In this document: positions 32,061-44,663 of the stretch, piece after piece
Numbering within the stretch: the stretch's first letter is position 1
Layout of the letters: each line of letters opens with the position of its first letter
Assembly: GCA_023313575.1 (NCBI GenBank)
Contig: JAJTTP010000002.1
Location: 3,224,001 to 3,288,000, forward strand
Origin: Eutypella sp. D-1
Taxonomy: Eukaryota > Ascomycota > Sordariomycetes > Xylariales > Diatrypaceae
Direction of reading: 5' to 3'
DNA length: 64,000 nt
The notes under the pieces: model-generated
What the model saw: the letters and a program-made list of their open reading frames with translations, nothing else
Told to the model about the DNA's origin: nothing
Database searches by the model: none
Position numbers and translations under genes: made by a program

Positions 32061-34118
32061 GGATAGGAAGGGGGCCGTGTGTCCATGAAGACACCGGCCA
32101 CTACCCCAGGCAAGTAGTAACAAGGACATTGAGGTCAGTCATATTGTCCGAAGCTAACCAATGGGATAGGTAGCATTATATCGATCAAACGTGAGCGCCA
32201 CTATCGAGTATTCTGTCTCCAGGGACACACATATTCGTGCCCCAACCCTACAAGATGCCCCGTGTAGCCACTGCGATGTCGCGGATAGCATTTGGAAAGA
32301 ATTTAACTGTAGAAAGTTTGAAGCAGGAGACCAAATGGGTCTGGGGAATGAGATCTGAGAGGGGGATTCTAGGGCTTGGGGATACTGGCCGTTGGAATCC
32401 TTGGGACAAATCCGTACCAGCTATATTTGCTCCCAACTAAGTCTGAGGAAGACACATCTTCTGGAGGTTGAAGAATCAATCGGGCTCGGAATGCGGGAAA
32501 GTGACTTTCCCGAGACGTGTAGTCCAGCCCCGCCTGAATACTTGAGTGAACGTTGACAGTGAATGTAGGGGATACACGTTCGCAGCTGTTAGCCCTCAGA
32601 GGCTGCTAAAGGTTCAACTAAACCCGAAATATCAATGGATCCACCTGCTTATGTAGGTATTTGGTCGTGGCTAGTGACAACCGTGGCCCTGTCGGTAAGT
32701 GTGCTGCAGAATTGTGGCTTAGCGGGTACGGATTACGGGTAATAACGGTCATTAGTCTCTCGCTAAAATTTTCGACCAGAGATCTCTTTGACCTTTACAA
32801 AACAAGAATGCAGGCCCAGCATGTTGAGAAACCAATGGTTAAGATGGGAAAGCATCGTAGACATCTCGTCTCCTATCCCTTGATCAAGTGATCATGGCTA
32901 TGATATAGTTATACCATCATGATTCCCTAATTAGTAGGTTTGGTATTGCTGTCTGTTGTTCCCGTTTTCTTCTTCAATCGATTCGCAGCAAGTCCCATTT
33001 TCAGCCACTCGAAAACGCCTACGAGTCTTCATCCTGAAGGTCTTGATGCCGCGACACGTCTTGTGTTGCGGTTCCGAGAGGGCTTGGGTGACAAATAAAA
33101 CGCAGAGTGGGCGGCAATGTCTCATCATTCCGTTCACTTCTGCTGCTGCAAGAAAGATCTTCTCCAAGATGGACCATCATAGTCCGCGTTCATCTGCGTT
33201 GCGTCCCAGATCTATCTACTAGATTTGGGATGTACTGCTCCTCAACATGAGCGAGGCTCCAAGAGCTCCAACAATCATCTCCTCGTTTTCTTGCGCATTT
33301 AGTCCAGTGATAAGACGTGGTTGACACGCTAAGATAATCTAAAAGGATCGGCGTTGCCCACGAGGAGACAGTACGCAGTCCTATTGCCAGTACCCGGAAG
33401 GTCGGTGCCGATCTAGAGACGTTGCATGGAAATAATAGACTCACTTAGTAGGTCAGAGCATAACTAGATAACCAATTAACCCTATGATGTGTAAGATTCA
33501 ACAATAGCCTCAGCAGCCAACGGCGGCGGCTTTATGGCGGGTCCCCGCACCTTATAGTACTCGCCTCAGTCGAGTAAGGATTTCGTCACACTTTACGAAA
33601 GATTGGGAACCAACCGAGCCAATCTCCGTACATGTAGGTAGATAGCTGCAAGTTCTGGTTCTCAGGCAAGTGTTAGGGTTACCTAGAGTAGGACTTACTT
33701 GACTTAACGTCGCTGTGCACCTGAGTATTCTGTACGTCTGGCGCAGCCTGTGCGACGTCACATCACATGTTGATTTGTTTCTCATAGATCAGATAGACAA
33801 GATCTACGGATGTTCTTGCCTTCCAATGCTCGCCAAGATCAGCCCATCAAACTTTCCTTGCCTTGGTGATTACTCTGGCTGTATTCTAGTTATTCTATTA
33901 GTCAATACATAGTGCGGCCATGCCATAGACCCAATATCTTTCTCAATTCCCCTTGACGTCTATTTGAACTGAGGATATGTGTTACGGCCTATTCCTCTCT
34001 CATACGGCATTCCTTATATTCCTCACCTCGTACTCTTCCTCCCCCGTGCATCGCCCGATCTTTCCTACGAACAGCAACCCCTCGCCCTGGCTGCGCTGGA
34101 TTCCACTCAACGCCCAGC
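32061..34118. other. 2-kb gene-free region
   Basis: Only short frames below 90 codons, none with a domain. Composition is mixed, with AT-richer parts near 32870-32950. The last 150 bp before 34119 are C/T rich and should be the malic enzyme leader. Confidence 0.45.
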
Positions 34119-36362
34119 ATGCCCTCCGCTAAGGAACACAAACGTCCGGGCAAGTATTCCCACTTGCCATTGAGCACTAGCGGCCCCATCGACTGCGCCG
34201 TCACGGGCACGGTACTACTCAACACACCCTATTTCAACCGGGGCTCCGCCCACAGCCTCGAGGAGCGGGATGCGTTCAACCTGTCCGGGCTGCTTCCCCA
34301 GAGCGTGCAGACGCTCGAGCAGCAGGTCACCCGGGCTTACCAGCAGTACATCACCAGACGCGATGACATCGCCAAGAACACTTTTTTGACCTCGCTCAAG
34401 GAGCAGAACCTGGTTCTATATTTCAAGGTGAGGCGCTTCTTGTACGGGTTATAATAATGGCTATGATCTTGGATTTTGTAGTTCTATTACGTCTTACCCC
34501 TTCGATTATCAGCGACTTCAATTTGCCCATACACCTATGCTAGTGTGTGAAGAGCTTCCGTAAGGAAGGGGTTCTAATGCGTATGAAATGACTAATGATG
34601 AACTAGCTCCTGCAAGATCACATGAAGGAGATGTTTAGCATAGTCTACACCCCGACGGAGGGTGATGCGATCGAGAATTTCTCGCGTCTCTTCCGCCGTC
34701 CGGAGGGCTGCTTTCTCAACGTCAATGACGTGGATAGGGTGTCCCATGACTTAGCGCAATGGGGCAGGCCAGAGGATATCGACTACATCGTCGTGACGGG
34801 TGCGCACCCCTGACCTTCCACCTGAGGGACTCTAACAGCTAACCGATCTGCCGCATAACAGACGGCGAGGAGATACTCGGAATCGGTGATCAGGGCACGG
34901 GCGGCATCCTAATATCGGTGGCGAAGCTGGTCCTCACTACGCTCTGCGCCGGAATTCATCCGAACCGCACCCTACCAGTTGTGCTAGACTGCGGGACGGA
35001 CAATGAGGAACTTCTCAAGGACGAGCTGTATCTTGGCCTACGACATAAGCGGGTCCGCGGGGAGAAGTATGACAAATTTGTCGAGACGTTCGTCCAGGCT
35101 GCTCGCACGCTTTTTCCCAAGGCCTACATCCACTTCGAGGATTTTGGACTATCCAACGGTGAGCGGAAACAACGGGTGACGAAGGATGTTAGCCCATACT
35201 CATACTGACGTGGCATTGCAGCCCGTCGACTCCTAGATCTGTACCGTCCCGAGATACCATGTTTCAACGATGATGTTCAGGGCACTGGGTGCGTGACCCT
35301 CGCCGCGATCATGGCGGGGCTGCACGTGAGTAAGCAAACGCTATCGGACCTCAAGATGGTCGTCTTCGGCGCTGGAACCGCGGGAATAGGGATCGCAGAC
35401 CAGGTGCGCGATGCAATCGCCGAGGAGAAATGCGTTAGCAAGGAGGAAGCGGCAAAGCAAATCTGGTTAGTTAACCTTGCAAACCACCTAATCTTCTCCA
35501 CTCCCTCATTAGCAAGAATAATGGTGGAACTGATATGGCCACCCCGCCCCCTAGGTTGATCGATAGACCCGGTCTCCTGACCACGAAGAGCGAGATCTCA
35601 GAACCGCAGCAACTCTACACGAAGGACGAGGGCGAGTGGGAGGGCAGAGAACGTTCCCTGCTCGAAGTGGTCAAGGCGGTCCGACCGAACGTTCTGGTTG
35701 GTACGTCGACGGTGCCGGGCTCGTTCACCGAGGACGTAGTGCGCGCGATGGCGGAGCATGCCCCGCGGCCCGTAATCCTGCCTCTCTCGAATCCGACACG
35801 ACTGCACGAGGCGGTACCGGCGGACCTGCTGCACTGGACCGAGGGCCGCGCGCTCGTGGCCACGGGCTCGCCATTTAAGCCGGTGCGCGGGCCCTGGGGC
35901 GAGTCGTGGAAGGAGGTCGAGATCGAGATCGCCGAGTGCAACAACAGCGTGGTGTTCCCCGGGATCGGGCTGGGCTCGGTGCTGAGCCGGGCGTCGCGCG
36001 TGACGGACCGCATGCTGGTGGCCGCAACGCGGGGGCTCGCGGACCTTAGCCCCGCGCTCACCGACCCCACGGACCCCTTACTCCCCGGCGTCGACCGCGT
36101 CCGCGACGTCAGCGTCCGCGTCGCCCGCGAGGTCGTCCGTGCCGCTGTCGCCGAGGGCGTCGCTACCGAGCGCGACATCCCCGCCGACGACGATCAAGAC
36201 CTCGAGGACTGGATCCGCGAACAGATGTGGGATCCCGTCTACCGCCCCCTGCGCCGCGTCGAGCCCGAGGTCGCGGACCGCGCTGCCAAGGCCGAGCTCA
36301 AGGTCGTTGGCAGCCTCGAGAACATCAGTGACCGTGAGGCTAGGAAGCGGAAGGCGCCGTAG
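34119..36362 (+). CDS. NAD-type malic enzyme
   Basis: Five exons: 34119-34427, 34607-34799, 34862-35158, 35222-35465 and 35555-36362 (1851 nt, 616 residues). Donors are GTGAGG, GTGCGC, GTGAGC and GTTAGT. Oxidative decarboxylation of malate to pyruvate is shown by FSIVYTPTEGDAI (catalytic Tyr), VVTDGEEILGIGDQGTGGI, VLDCGTDNEELL, HFEDFGLSN, CFNDDVQGTG (metal binding), and the Rossmann motif GAGTAGIGIADQV. SNPT for the C-terminal lobe is also present (PLSNPTRLHE). I see no clear mitochondrial presequence before KYSHLPLSTSGPIDCAVTG, although the first 15 residues are basic. NAD rather than NADP use is a guess from overall likeness to fungal malate dehydrogenase (oxaloacetate-decarboxylating). It helps link the TCA cycle with pyruvate and cytosolic reducing power. 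Confidence 0.9.
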
Positions 36363-37373
36363 GGTATTTTGGGGGGTGCGTGGCTTGCAGTTTGGTGGCA
36401 CTTGCGTTTTCTGGTTTAGAAGGCCGGAGGGATGCATAGGGCTAGGGGAAGTAGAAATGATAGAGACGGTGCCCTCGGTAGACAAATAAATACGTAAATA
36501 GATACCTATGAACACTTCAAATCGTTATATGATACAGTTTACGAACGTGCTTATAGATAGGCACGAACTATCAAGGACCTCTGAAGGGAGATGGTGTATG
36601 TTGAATCGGCAAACTAGACCGTGCCATAGTCACAGCCTACGCCGTAGATCTGATTCTGATCGACTCATGCATTTTACTTTTCTCTCTCTCTTTTTGTTGG
36701 CAATAAATCCATGCCTATATTTATCTATAGATTGTTTACAGAAGCAGAGTGCAATTAAAATCACTCCTCCGTCACTAAGTAAGGGAGGCGAAAGACGGGG
36801 GGGACGGGGCGTGGGGGCGCAAATACATTCCATTTCATTTCATCATTATCTCAAGATATCGTAATTCTCCCCCATACCTATTTATCTATGTAATGCCTGA
36901 GGCCAGACAGTCCATTAGAGCTTTGAGCTGAGCTGAGCTGAGCCAGAGGTAATGGTAACGTGTTAGGAAAATGAAGACGAAAACAGCCTCAAAATTCGGG
37001 CAGGGAAAGAAAACAACAGGTAGAGAGCCCTGTTACGTATAGTAAAGGCCGCATCGCGCATACGTGTATACATACATACATACATGAGTTGCACTCGCCG
37101 GCCCTAAGAACCCATAAACAGCAAAAAGGGATAGATAGATGATAAGCAAGCGTGGTTCGGCTCCGCCCTTTAAACCTTACCTTACCTTGAGTACCTGATG
37201 AACACACTACACACGGTCCTCCTCACCATGCCTTCCCTTCGTCCCGCATGAAAACCCTAAGCTGAAACCACACGGACCCGAGAACCGACAGTCTTGGACG
37301 AAAGGCCATACTATATCATACCATACCATACGAATGTCCATACCCGTACCTCATACCTCGTATCGCATCAAGA
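36363..37373. other. Convergent intergenic region with short tandem repeats
   Basis: Malic enzyme (plus) and Mtc1 (minus) converge here. Small repeats are visible: four GAGCT-type pentamers at about 36926-36946, TACA units at about 37068-37084, and ATACC units near 37316-37330. No gene is seen. Confidence 0.5.
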
Positions 37374-39289
37374 TCAGATAAGACCGGCCCTGGCGGCCTC
37401 GCCGGCGCCGTCGTTGACGATAGCCTCGACCTTCTGGCGGTGGCGGCCGCCGGAGAGGTCACCGGCGGACTCGCCGACGCCCATGCGGCGGGCGACGTAG
37501 CGCTGGGCGAGGACGCCGATGCTGAGGCTCAGGGCCTCCTCGACCCACTCGGCCACCCACTCACGGGGGTCAACGCCGCCGCCCTCGATGATCTCGCGGA
37601 TCTCGGCGGGTACGCCGCCGGCGGCGATGCTGCTGCTGCTCTTGGTGGTGGTGGGTTTCTTGGACTTCTCTTTGTCGGCGGTGGCTTTCTTCGCGCTAGC
37701 CTTGCCGCCGGCCTCGCTCTCATCATCATCGTCGTCATCATCGTCTTCGTCATCATCATCCTCATCCTCGTCGTCTTCGTCTTCATCGTCCTCCTCGTCC
37801 TCCTCACTATGGGGCGTGGGCCCCGCGTCGCCGTCACCCGCGGTGTCAAGCCACCGGATCCAGCGGGCCGGTAGGCCCTGGCTGACGGTGCTGTAGACGA
37901 TCTCGTGGACTGGGTCGAGAACGTAGACAGCGAAGCAGACCTGGGCGTCGTCCGTCTTATTGGCAGCAGCGGCGGGCTCGTTATCGTCGTCGTCGTCCTC
38001 GCTCTTCTCCTTCTCCTTCCCCGTAGTCGTCGTGCCACCGCCAAATAGCGCGGGGCCGGCGCCGTCGCCGCCCACGTTGATGGCCTGGACCGCAAGGAAG
38101 ATGTCGCTGGTGCGGACGGGGTTGTCCTCGCTGACGGGCTCGAGGGCCCGGCGCTGTGCTTCGGTGATGCCACCTCGTGGAGCGAAATAGTCGCGTGCGT
38201 ATCCCTCGGCGCTGGCACGGCAGAGTTTCGTTCCCTCGACGAGCCCTGCCACAGCGCCTAGATCGCGCGGTGCATCCGCCTGCCGCCACCAGGGCCCATC
38301 GCGCCAGCCGGCGGCCGAGCTCCCTCCGCCCTTGCCGCCGCCGCCAGCTCCGCCCCGCGACGAGGAACCTCCCTTGTAGAAGGCGGCGTCTGAAGCGGAG
38401 GACGATGGCCGGCGCGCTGTGCTCTCCTGCCCGCGCTGAATCACTAGCAGGTCGCCGCCCTCCACCTGTGACATGACGCGGCTGAAGACGTCGTAGATAA
38501 GTGGGTCGAGCGACGGGTAGCCGACGATGTCGTGGGTGATATGAATCAGAAGGCGTTCGTGGGACGAGATCGGGGGCGCGAGGGTGTGCATTATTTCGGC
38601 GAAGGTGGGCAGAGCCCGGTGTCGCAGGTCATCGCCTGACATTGCCGTGTTAGCCTGAAAACCTCAGGGGGTTTGTCACGATACCACTTACCAAGTCCCT
38701 TCAGGGCACCGACGTTTCCTCGGACCTGCTCAGCCCACTTCTTGGCCTCCTCATTTTTCTGGATCTCCTTATAAGCCGCCTCGGCCTGTTTAATGGCGGC
38801 ATTGGCGGTAGCGGAGGCCGTAGCGAAAATACCACCCCACCAACCGCCACCACCGCCACTCGACGAGCCCGCGGCAGTCTGTTCAGAGGAGCCCTTCTTC
38901 TCGGAGTCCTGCAGCTCGGAGCTGGTGGCACTAGGCGTAAAGCTGGCATGGAAGGACCGGGTACTTTCGGTAGACTTGCGGGGTAGCTTATCCTCGGACC
39001 TCCTCACGGCGGCCGGAGGAGGGGTAGCAGTGCTGGTGCGCTTGGATCCGGCATCCTTGATGCGGGGGGTGTGAGGACGTGGGGCAGGTTCCTTCTCAAG
39101 CTCGCTCTCGAGATCGGCGAGAATGTCCTGTTCGGCCTTCCCCTTGCCGACGGAGCCCTTGGTTTTCGAGGTGGCGGGTTTGGGTTTGGAGGCGGCAGCT
39201 GTCTTCTTAGGTGCGCTGTCGTCGCCGATGCCCTCGAAGAGGTCGTCGACCTCGTTATCGGCGGGTTTCTTTGTTCGCTTTGTCGACAT
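37374..39289 (-). CDS. MTC1: Mtc1-like protein (maintenance of telomere capping 1)
   Basis: Two exons, 39289-38692 and 38635-37374 (1860 nt, 619 residues), with a GTAAGT donor and a CAG acceptor. The N-terminal 120 residues are basic and disordered, starting MSTKRTKKPADNEVDDLFEG. Next comes GGGGWWGGIFATASATANAAIKQAEAAYKEIQ, and after the junction LRHRALPTFAEIMHTLAPPI, SSHERLLIHITHDIVGYPSLD, YDVFSRVMSQVEGGDLLVIQ. This order is that of fungal Mtc1 (DUF5427). In yeast, mtc1 mutants interact with cdc13-1, and the protein is linked to early Golgi or ER membranes; the molecular role is not settled. A nearly pure Asp/Glu tract of about 30 residues lies near 476-507. The C-terminus (EEALSLSIGVLAQRYVARRMG) is conserved. 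Confidence 0.87.
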
Positions 39290-41493
39290 GGTGGTGCCGC
39301 CTACGTAGGACTAATCACGATATCGTAGATCCAGCTACGAAGTGTCGAATCCTATTGGATTTTTGTTAATGTCCTGGTCTAGTATTCCGCCCCTTATATT
39401 TAGCTATAACTCCAGAGAGAGACAGTGAAAGTAGGGGGTTGGGGGTTTGTATATAGGGCCATGCTACGGGATGTCTTACAAGTACAGGTGTAAAGGCGTA
39501 GTACTTAGTCACCTTGCCCTGTATGTCCCTTGCCTTTGCTTAAAGTGGAAGCTTGAGGAAATCGAGGGGTATCTATCACGTATATAGAGGAATAGGAACG
39601 GGACCTCGAGTCAAGATTGAAGCTCAAAACAGCAGTATCTGAGCTGCTGTATGTAGGTTGTGAGGTCTAAGTCTTGAGTAAAAGGTAGTAGAGGGGTAGA
39701 GGAAACTTTAGAGTAAAGAGGTAAGAGCTAAGAGGTATGTATGCATGTATGGATATGTATGGATCTTAGGTACATATGTATGTAGGTAAGAGGTTGTCGT
39801 CGTCACCGGTCGTCACTGCCCAGTTGGCCCGCACTGGTGTTTCTGAGGTTCGATGGTCCCGCATTCATCCGCAAGGGAAGGCATGTATCCCTAAGTCCGA
39901 AGCGGAATGGCGGCGTTTTTCGCGGAAAATCATGTTGTCCTATTGGCTGGACGCTCTTGCCAGAAACTGTTAGCGTCCTGCGACGTAGCGGTACGTGACG
40001 GGAGGTATCTGTGTCCACCTGCAGCTGGGTACCTTGAAGGTATCGAGCCGTTGTTGTGGCTCGATCCGGGTAGGTACTTGAATAGGTACCTGTCTGTGGC
40101 TTGATAGGTAGCCCTGAAAAAAACAGCAAGAAATGTTGAATAATTTGCATTGCATGGCATCGCTCCGTGTTGTCCACGAGACAAGCCCCGATAGATCCCA
40201 AGACTTGCGTACTTGTTGTAGATGCGGGGATCAACCAGTGAATGAGTATGTATAAAATTTTCCTATCTTCAATTCCATTTGAATAATACAGTCGAGGTAT
40301 AGACGTTCCATATATCTCCGTTGTGGCCAGCTTTCCTGTCAGGTACCCAGTACTACCTCTCCCCTACACCACCTGCAGGATGAGAAGTATTTGAAGCTAA
40401 GTAGGTACTTAAGCTTATACTTGCAGCTGACTCCCGACTCTGTCATTGCCCACCTGCTAACAGCCAGACACTCCAAGGCTGGGGCTCCGGGGCGGTACAT
40501 CACCTACTTTCAGGGCTGCCATCAACGAAAGCTTGAATTCTAATGGACATACACCTGGACATGCAGATAATTACTTGCTTGCCTTTCTTCCATTAAATGC
40601 CTGGCCAAGAGAAGAGGATACTAGACTGCCTATTCCCTACTTCTTCTCATCGACCTCACAATTGGATTTTGATTTCCCAATAAATCTAAATTTTCCTTTC
40701 CTTCTACGTCCTTCGAAATCACAGTCGAGCATCCTGACACAACCTCGTTTTATTCCGTCTGGCTCCGAAGCACCTGGGCAAGATTTCTTACCTACCTACT
40801 CCTTCTCTCATCCAACTCACACCACCACTTGACAGCAACAACTTTTTGCACCTACTTCCTCTGCGTGCTTGACCGACTGGCCGATTTGACAACGCAGCAA
40901 GAAACCTTCAGCAAAAGACTACAAGAAGGAGATCCTTCTAATCTAATCACTCTTGAATCATTTCACTACTTCGGATTCTTCAATTCGACCCAGCATTTTT
41001 CCTTCATATTCCCTTTTGCCATACATACCTCAAATGCTCTACTATATCCAAGTACTACACCACACCACTTACAGTACTTAGGTACTCAGTATAAGTCACT
41101 GACCCGGCGGGCTGACTTGAACTTCCATTTTTGGTACATTCACTTCATTGGGGGGCCCGCCCGCCTGCATTCAAAGGTTCCGCGTACCAAGGTACCTACT
41201 CCGTACCTACATGCCCACCAGCCTACCTAGGTGTACGAACAGCCTGCCCCACTTACATAATCTCTAACCCCCAAAACTTCTTTGAGATCGCTTAGCGTCC
41301 AACTACAGCAAGTAGCAGGTATTAGGTATTACCTGGTATAAGCTCTAGGTCACCTCAACTTATAACACCACTTACATACGGAGAGCACACACACATTTCA
41401 CACACTTACCCTCGCTCTCTACTTAACTTCTACTCACTCCCCATTCATCAATTCACTTCCATACCCTGGTCATCATACTTGTATACCACGTGG
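39290..41493. other. Divergent promoter region, 2.2 kb
   Basis: Lies between the starts of the Mtc1-like gene (minus) and the large nuclear protein gene (plus). It contains AGGTAC/TAGGTA-rich stretches near 39755-39790 and 40020-40110, and a long C/T- and A-rich leader from about 40530 to 41490. Open frames at 40533-40832 and 40829-41230 (plus) are pyrimidine-biased and domain-free, and the second lacks an ATG. I take them for leader sequence. Confidence 0.45.
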
Positions 41494-44400
41494 ATGGATT
41501 CTCCCGCTTCTTCACGCGGCAGAAACCGTTCTGCGGCGAGGAAGAGACATTCTGTTTCGATTCCATCGTCATCATCTCACCACTTCTCGGATTCCGCTGA
41601 TCCCCAGTCTCTGTCTAATACGCAGGCTGACGAGATGCCTGCCTCATCCTCTTTTACCTTTGAGACTCCGAGTCCTTCAAATCAGAAGGGGACTCGGAAA
41701 CGCGGTCGTCCGGGGGACGGTTTTGCCGAACCTTCTCCGGATGACCCCGAGAGCAGAGGTGGCAGATCACTACGCAAGAGAACTCGCATTGTGGATTACG
41801 GCTTTGACCAGCTCGAAGATGAAGAGACCGATGGTCTCAAATCAGCTCCTATTGGCATTCGCTCTGCAAGAAAGCGAAAGAGCGATGTCGCTTTTCATGA
41901 TGACGAGCTAGATGAGGAGGCAGAGTCCCGTACCAAGAGACGCGCCTCTGAGCAGCCTCCCCATTCGGCTCCTCGTCGACGTGGCCCCTATAAGAGGTCT
42001 ACTATTAGTGGCGTTCCGTCATCATTACCGGCCCTACCGGCATATCTCTCAGACCCTCAGGTTGACAATGTCGAGGTGCGGGACACCATCGAGGTCGGAG
42101 GACACCACAGCTCCCAATCAGATGAAACGTCACAGAGACGTGCCAGCTCCAGCTCACCGCCCACCGCATCGAGCTCATCACAGCAGACCGCCACTCAAGA
42201 TACTGTGGTCGTCCAAGAGGAAGATACCCCTCAAGAATCACCCATTGCCCGTAAAGGCCACGGAGTTGGTTTATCCAGTAACAGAGAGCCAATCCTGAAA
42301 GCCGGTGTGCAAACAAACGAGAGTTTTGAAGCCGGGAATGCATCTGTCAACTCTAAACAAACGGGCGTTGACCCTCTAGAGCACCTGACGCCTTATATTG
42401 AGGGTGCTATTACTTTCTACCCCACTCCACAGGAAGAGGAGCCTGATCCGGAGCCAGATGTGGCCCAGGAAGACCTGCCGTCGCTTCCGGACGCAGTAGA
42501 AGATGTAATTGAGACTGCTGAGGTTGTCGAAGATGAGACGCCAACCGGAACTCCCAGACCGTCGGGTACGCAAGGCAATTCGCCGGCTGCCGGAAGCGAC
42601 GCGGTAGACGTCGCACCTACTCCTGTGCGGAAGCAATTCCCGTACAAACAAATCAGACCCGCTTCAGAGTTCACGGAACTCCTTTCCGACATCAAGTCAC
42701 TATCCCCCGCTGAGCTGTATAGGCGGCTGGAGATCGCCAACGGGGCACTCGTCTCCTGGCAAGGCGAGTACAACAAGCTGAGGTACATCACGGATGATGA
42801 GGACAATGCCCAGCGCTACAAGCACGAGGAAGCTCTGTTCCAGCACCGGAAGAAGATGGCCATCAGCAAGGACCCGGATGCCAATCCCGTCCAAAAGGAC
42901 TTCGTGCTCAAGGGCATCCGCGCCCCGAAGCAAGATCCCCTCATCGCCTATGCGAAGCAACAGGACCGCATCATGGCCAATGCCTACCTCTTTGAGTATG
43001 ATGACCGGGAGTCCAAGATCGGACGACAGGACCCGATCGCGCAGCGTGCTGGCATCGGCAAGGGCCGTCTGCGGGATCGCCCCAAACAGACCGCTAAGGC
43101 TGCTGAGGCGGACGACGGCAATGTCGTCCTCGGTAAGCGCACTCGGAAGGCACCCGTGTTGTTTGACGGGGGCGAGGCCACTAGTAGAGGCTCGACCCCA
43201 GTCCCGGCTCCAGTCCGCCGCCGCCGCCGTGCCCCTGCTGGCGGACAGGCCACTATTGAAGAGAACGGCGACGTACCTCAGATACCCCATCTGCCGAGCT
43301 CTCAGCTCACCATGGCCCCCACCTCGGCTCCCCAGAGCTCGCAGCCAGACCCTGCCGAGCCCGAGACTCCGAGGAAGAAAGCGCGGGTTGGTAAGCCCCG
43401 CAAGCCGACTCAATCGGCCGCAATCAACAATGATCAGCTAGCCCCAACTATAGACGCTACAGTAGCGCAACCAGAGACTCAACCGCAGCCACAGCCTGCT
43501 ACACAGGAGAAACGGATCCGAAAGCGCCGGCGTAAGGAGCCAGACGCGGAAGGGGGTCCCGCTTCCACTACCACCACCATCACCACCAACCACACTCAGG
43601 CCCATTCCCATCATGAGGAGCTCCCGCGGCCGCATACAGCCGACTCGACGGCGACCGTGTCCACCGTCGCCTCCAACTACCAGCTACGAGAGAAGCGCCG
43701 AACGAACTTCTCGTCGTTCGACGACTTTAAAGACGTCCACGAGCAGCGTCTACTCCAACAACAGGAGCAACAACAACAGCAGCAGCAGCAGCAGAAGCAA
43801 GAGCTGCAGAGCAGCCCCCAGAAACCACCACCGAAGCGGCAGCGACAGCGAAAGCGGCAGCCCAAGCAACAGCAGCTGCAGCTACAGCCCAAGCTCGAGG
43901 AAGTCGAGGAGAAGGACGAGGGGGAGAAGACGCCGCGGCCCAAGCGGGTCCGGCGGGCCCCCAAGAAGATCCAGAGCGAGGACTTCGCCGCGTTCCACGA
44001 GAGCATGCCGACGCTGGCGCCGGCGCCTCTCTTCCAGCAGCAGCCTACCCCTGGCCCGGCCCCACCCGCCGTCCAGCTCCCGGACCCGCGGGCTGCTTCT
44101 TCCTCCAACACACCGGCCACCACCGCAAACACAACCACAGCAGCCAAACCCCCGACGCTAGCTTTGAAGCCGCCCACCCGCATCAAGATCAAGCACCACA
44201 CCCAGCCTCCGGCGCAGACGGCCGCGGCCGCACGCCCGCCTTCCCGCCCGTCGCCCTCGGACGCAGCGACCCCTTCCACCGGCACCCTGTCCGCCACCAA
44301 CGGCACCAACACCAGCGCCAGTACCGGCACCGGCGCCGACAGCGAGGGGAAGGACTACAACGATATGACGAAGTCCGAGAAGATGTCTCGCTCGATGAAG

Positions 44401-44663
44401 GGTATGTCTTTACCTCTGCTACGCTGAACACTATCTATCTATCCATGTTTTCTTTCTTCTCTTCCCGCCACTTTTCGCTCTTCGAAAGTTTTTTTCTTCC
44501 TCAATTACGTCGTCGCCTTTACTGACACATATATATAGCGAGATGGGCTTCCGGCTCCATGGACGACGCCGTGGTCAAGCGCCGCGCTACCCTGGCTGCT
44601 AAGCGCCAGGCTACTACCAATGGCAACGGTGCCGCTGGCACTACCACTACCAATACCCATTAA
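41494..44663 (+). CDS. Large low-complexity basic protein, probably nuclear
   Basis: Two exons, 41494-44401 and 44539-44663 (3033 nt, 1010 residues); the open frame starts at a TTG, the first ATG is 41494. Donor GTATGT, acceptor TAG. Arg/Lys-rich short motifs recall AT hooks and nuclear import signals: KGTRKRGRPGDG near 65-76, SLRKRTRIVDYGFD, PRRRGPYKRS. One ordered block stands out (about 390-525): FTELLSDIKSLSPAELYRRL through KKMAISKDPDANPVQKDFVLKG and YAKQQDRIMANAYLFEYD. A Gln-rich tract (about 755-805) and PKRVRRAPKKIQSEDF follow. The C-terminus spans the intron: KMSRSMK joined to ARWASGSMDDAVVKRRA. I do not recognise a named family. A chromatin role is inferred from composition only. Confidence 0.72.

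Noticed and set aside
37440..38190. Plus-strand frames rich in Ser, Val and Ile opposite the Mtc1-like gene
   Set aside because: Antisense reading of the Asp/Glu codon repeats.
37374..39289. Two separate genes at the Mtc1 locus
   Set aside because: The GTAAGT/CAG intron joins both frames in phase into the known family order.
40533..41230. Two adjoining plus-strand frames upstream of the nuclear protein gene
   Set aside because: Pyrimidine-biased leader sequence; the second frame has no ATG and neither has a domain.
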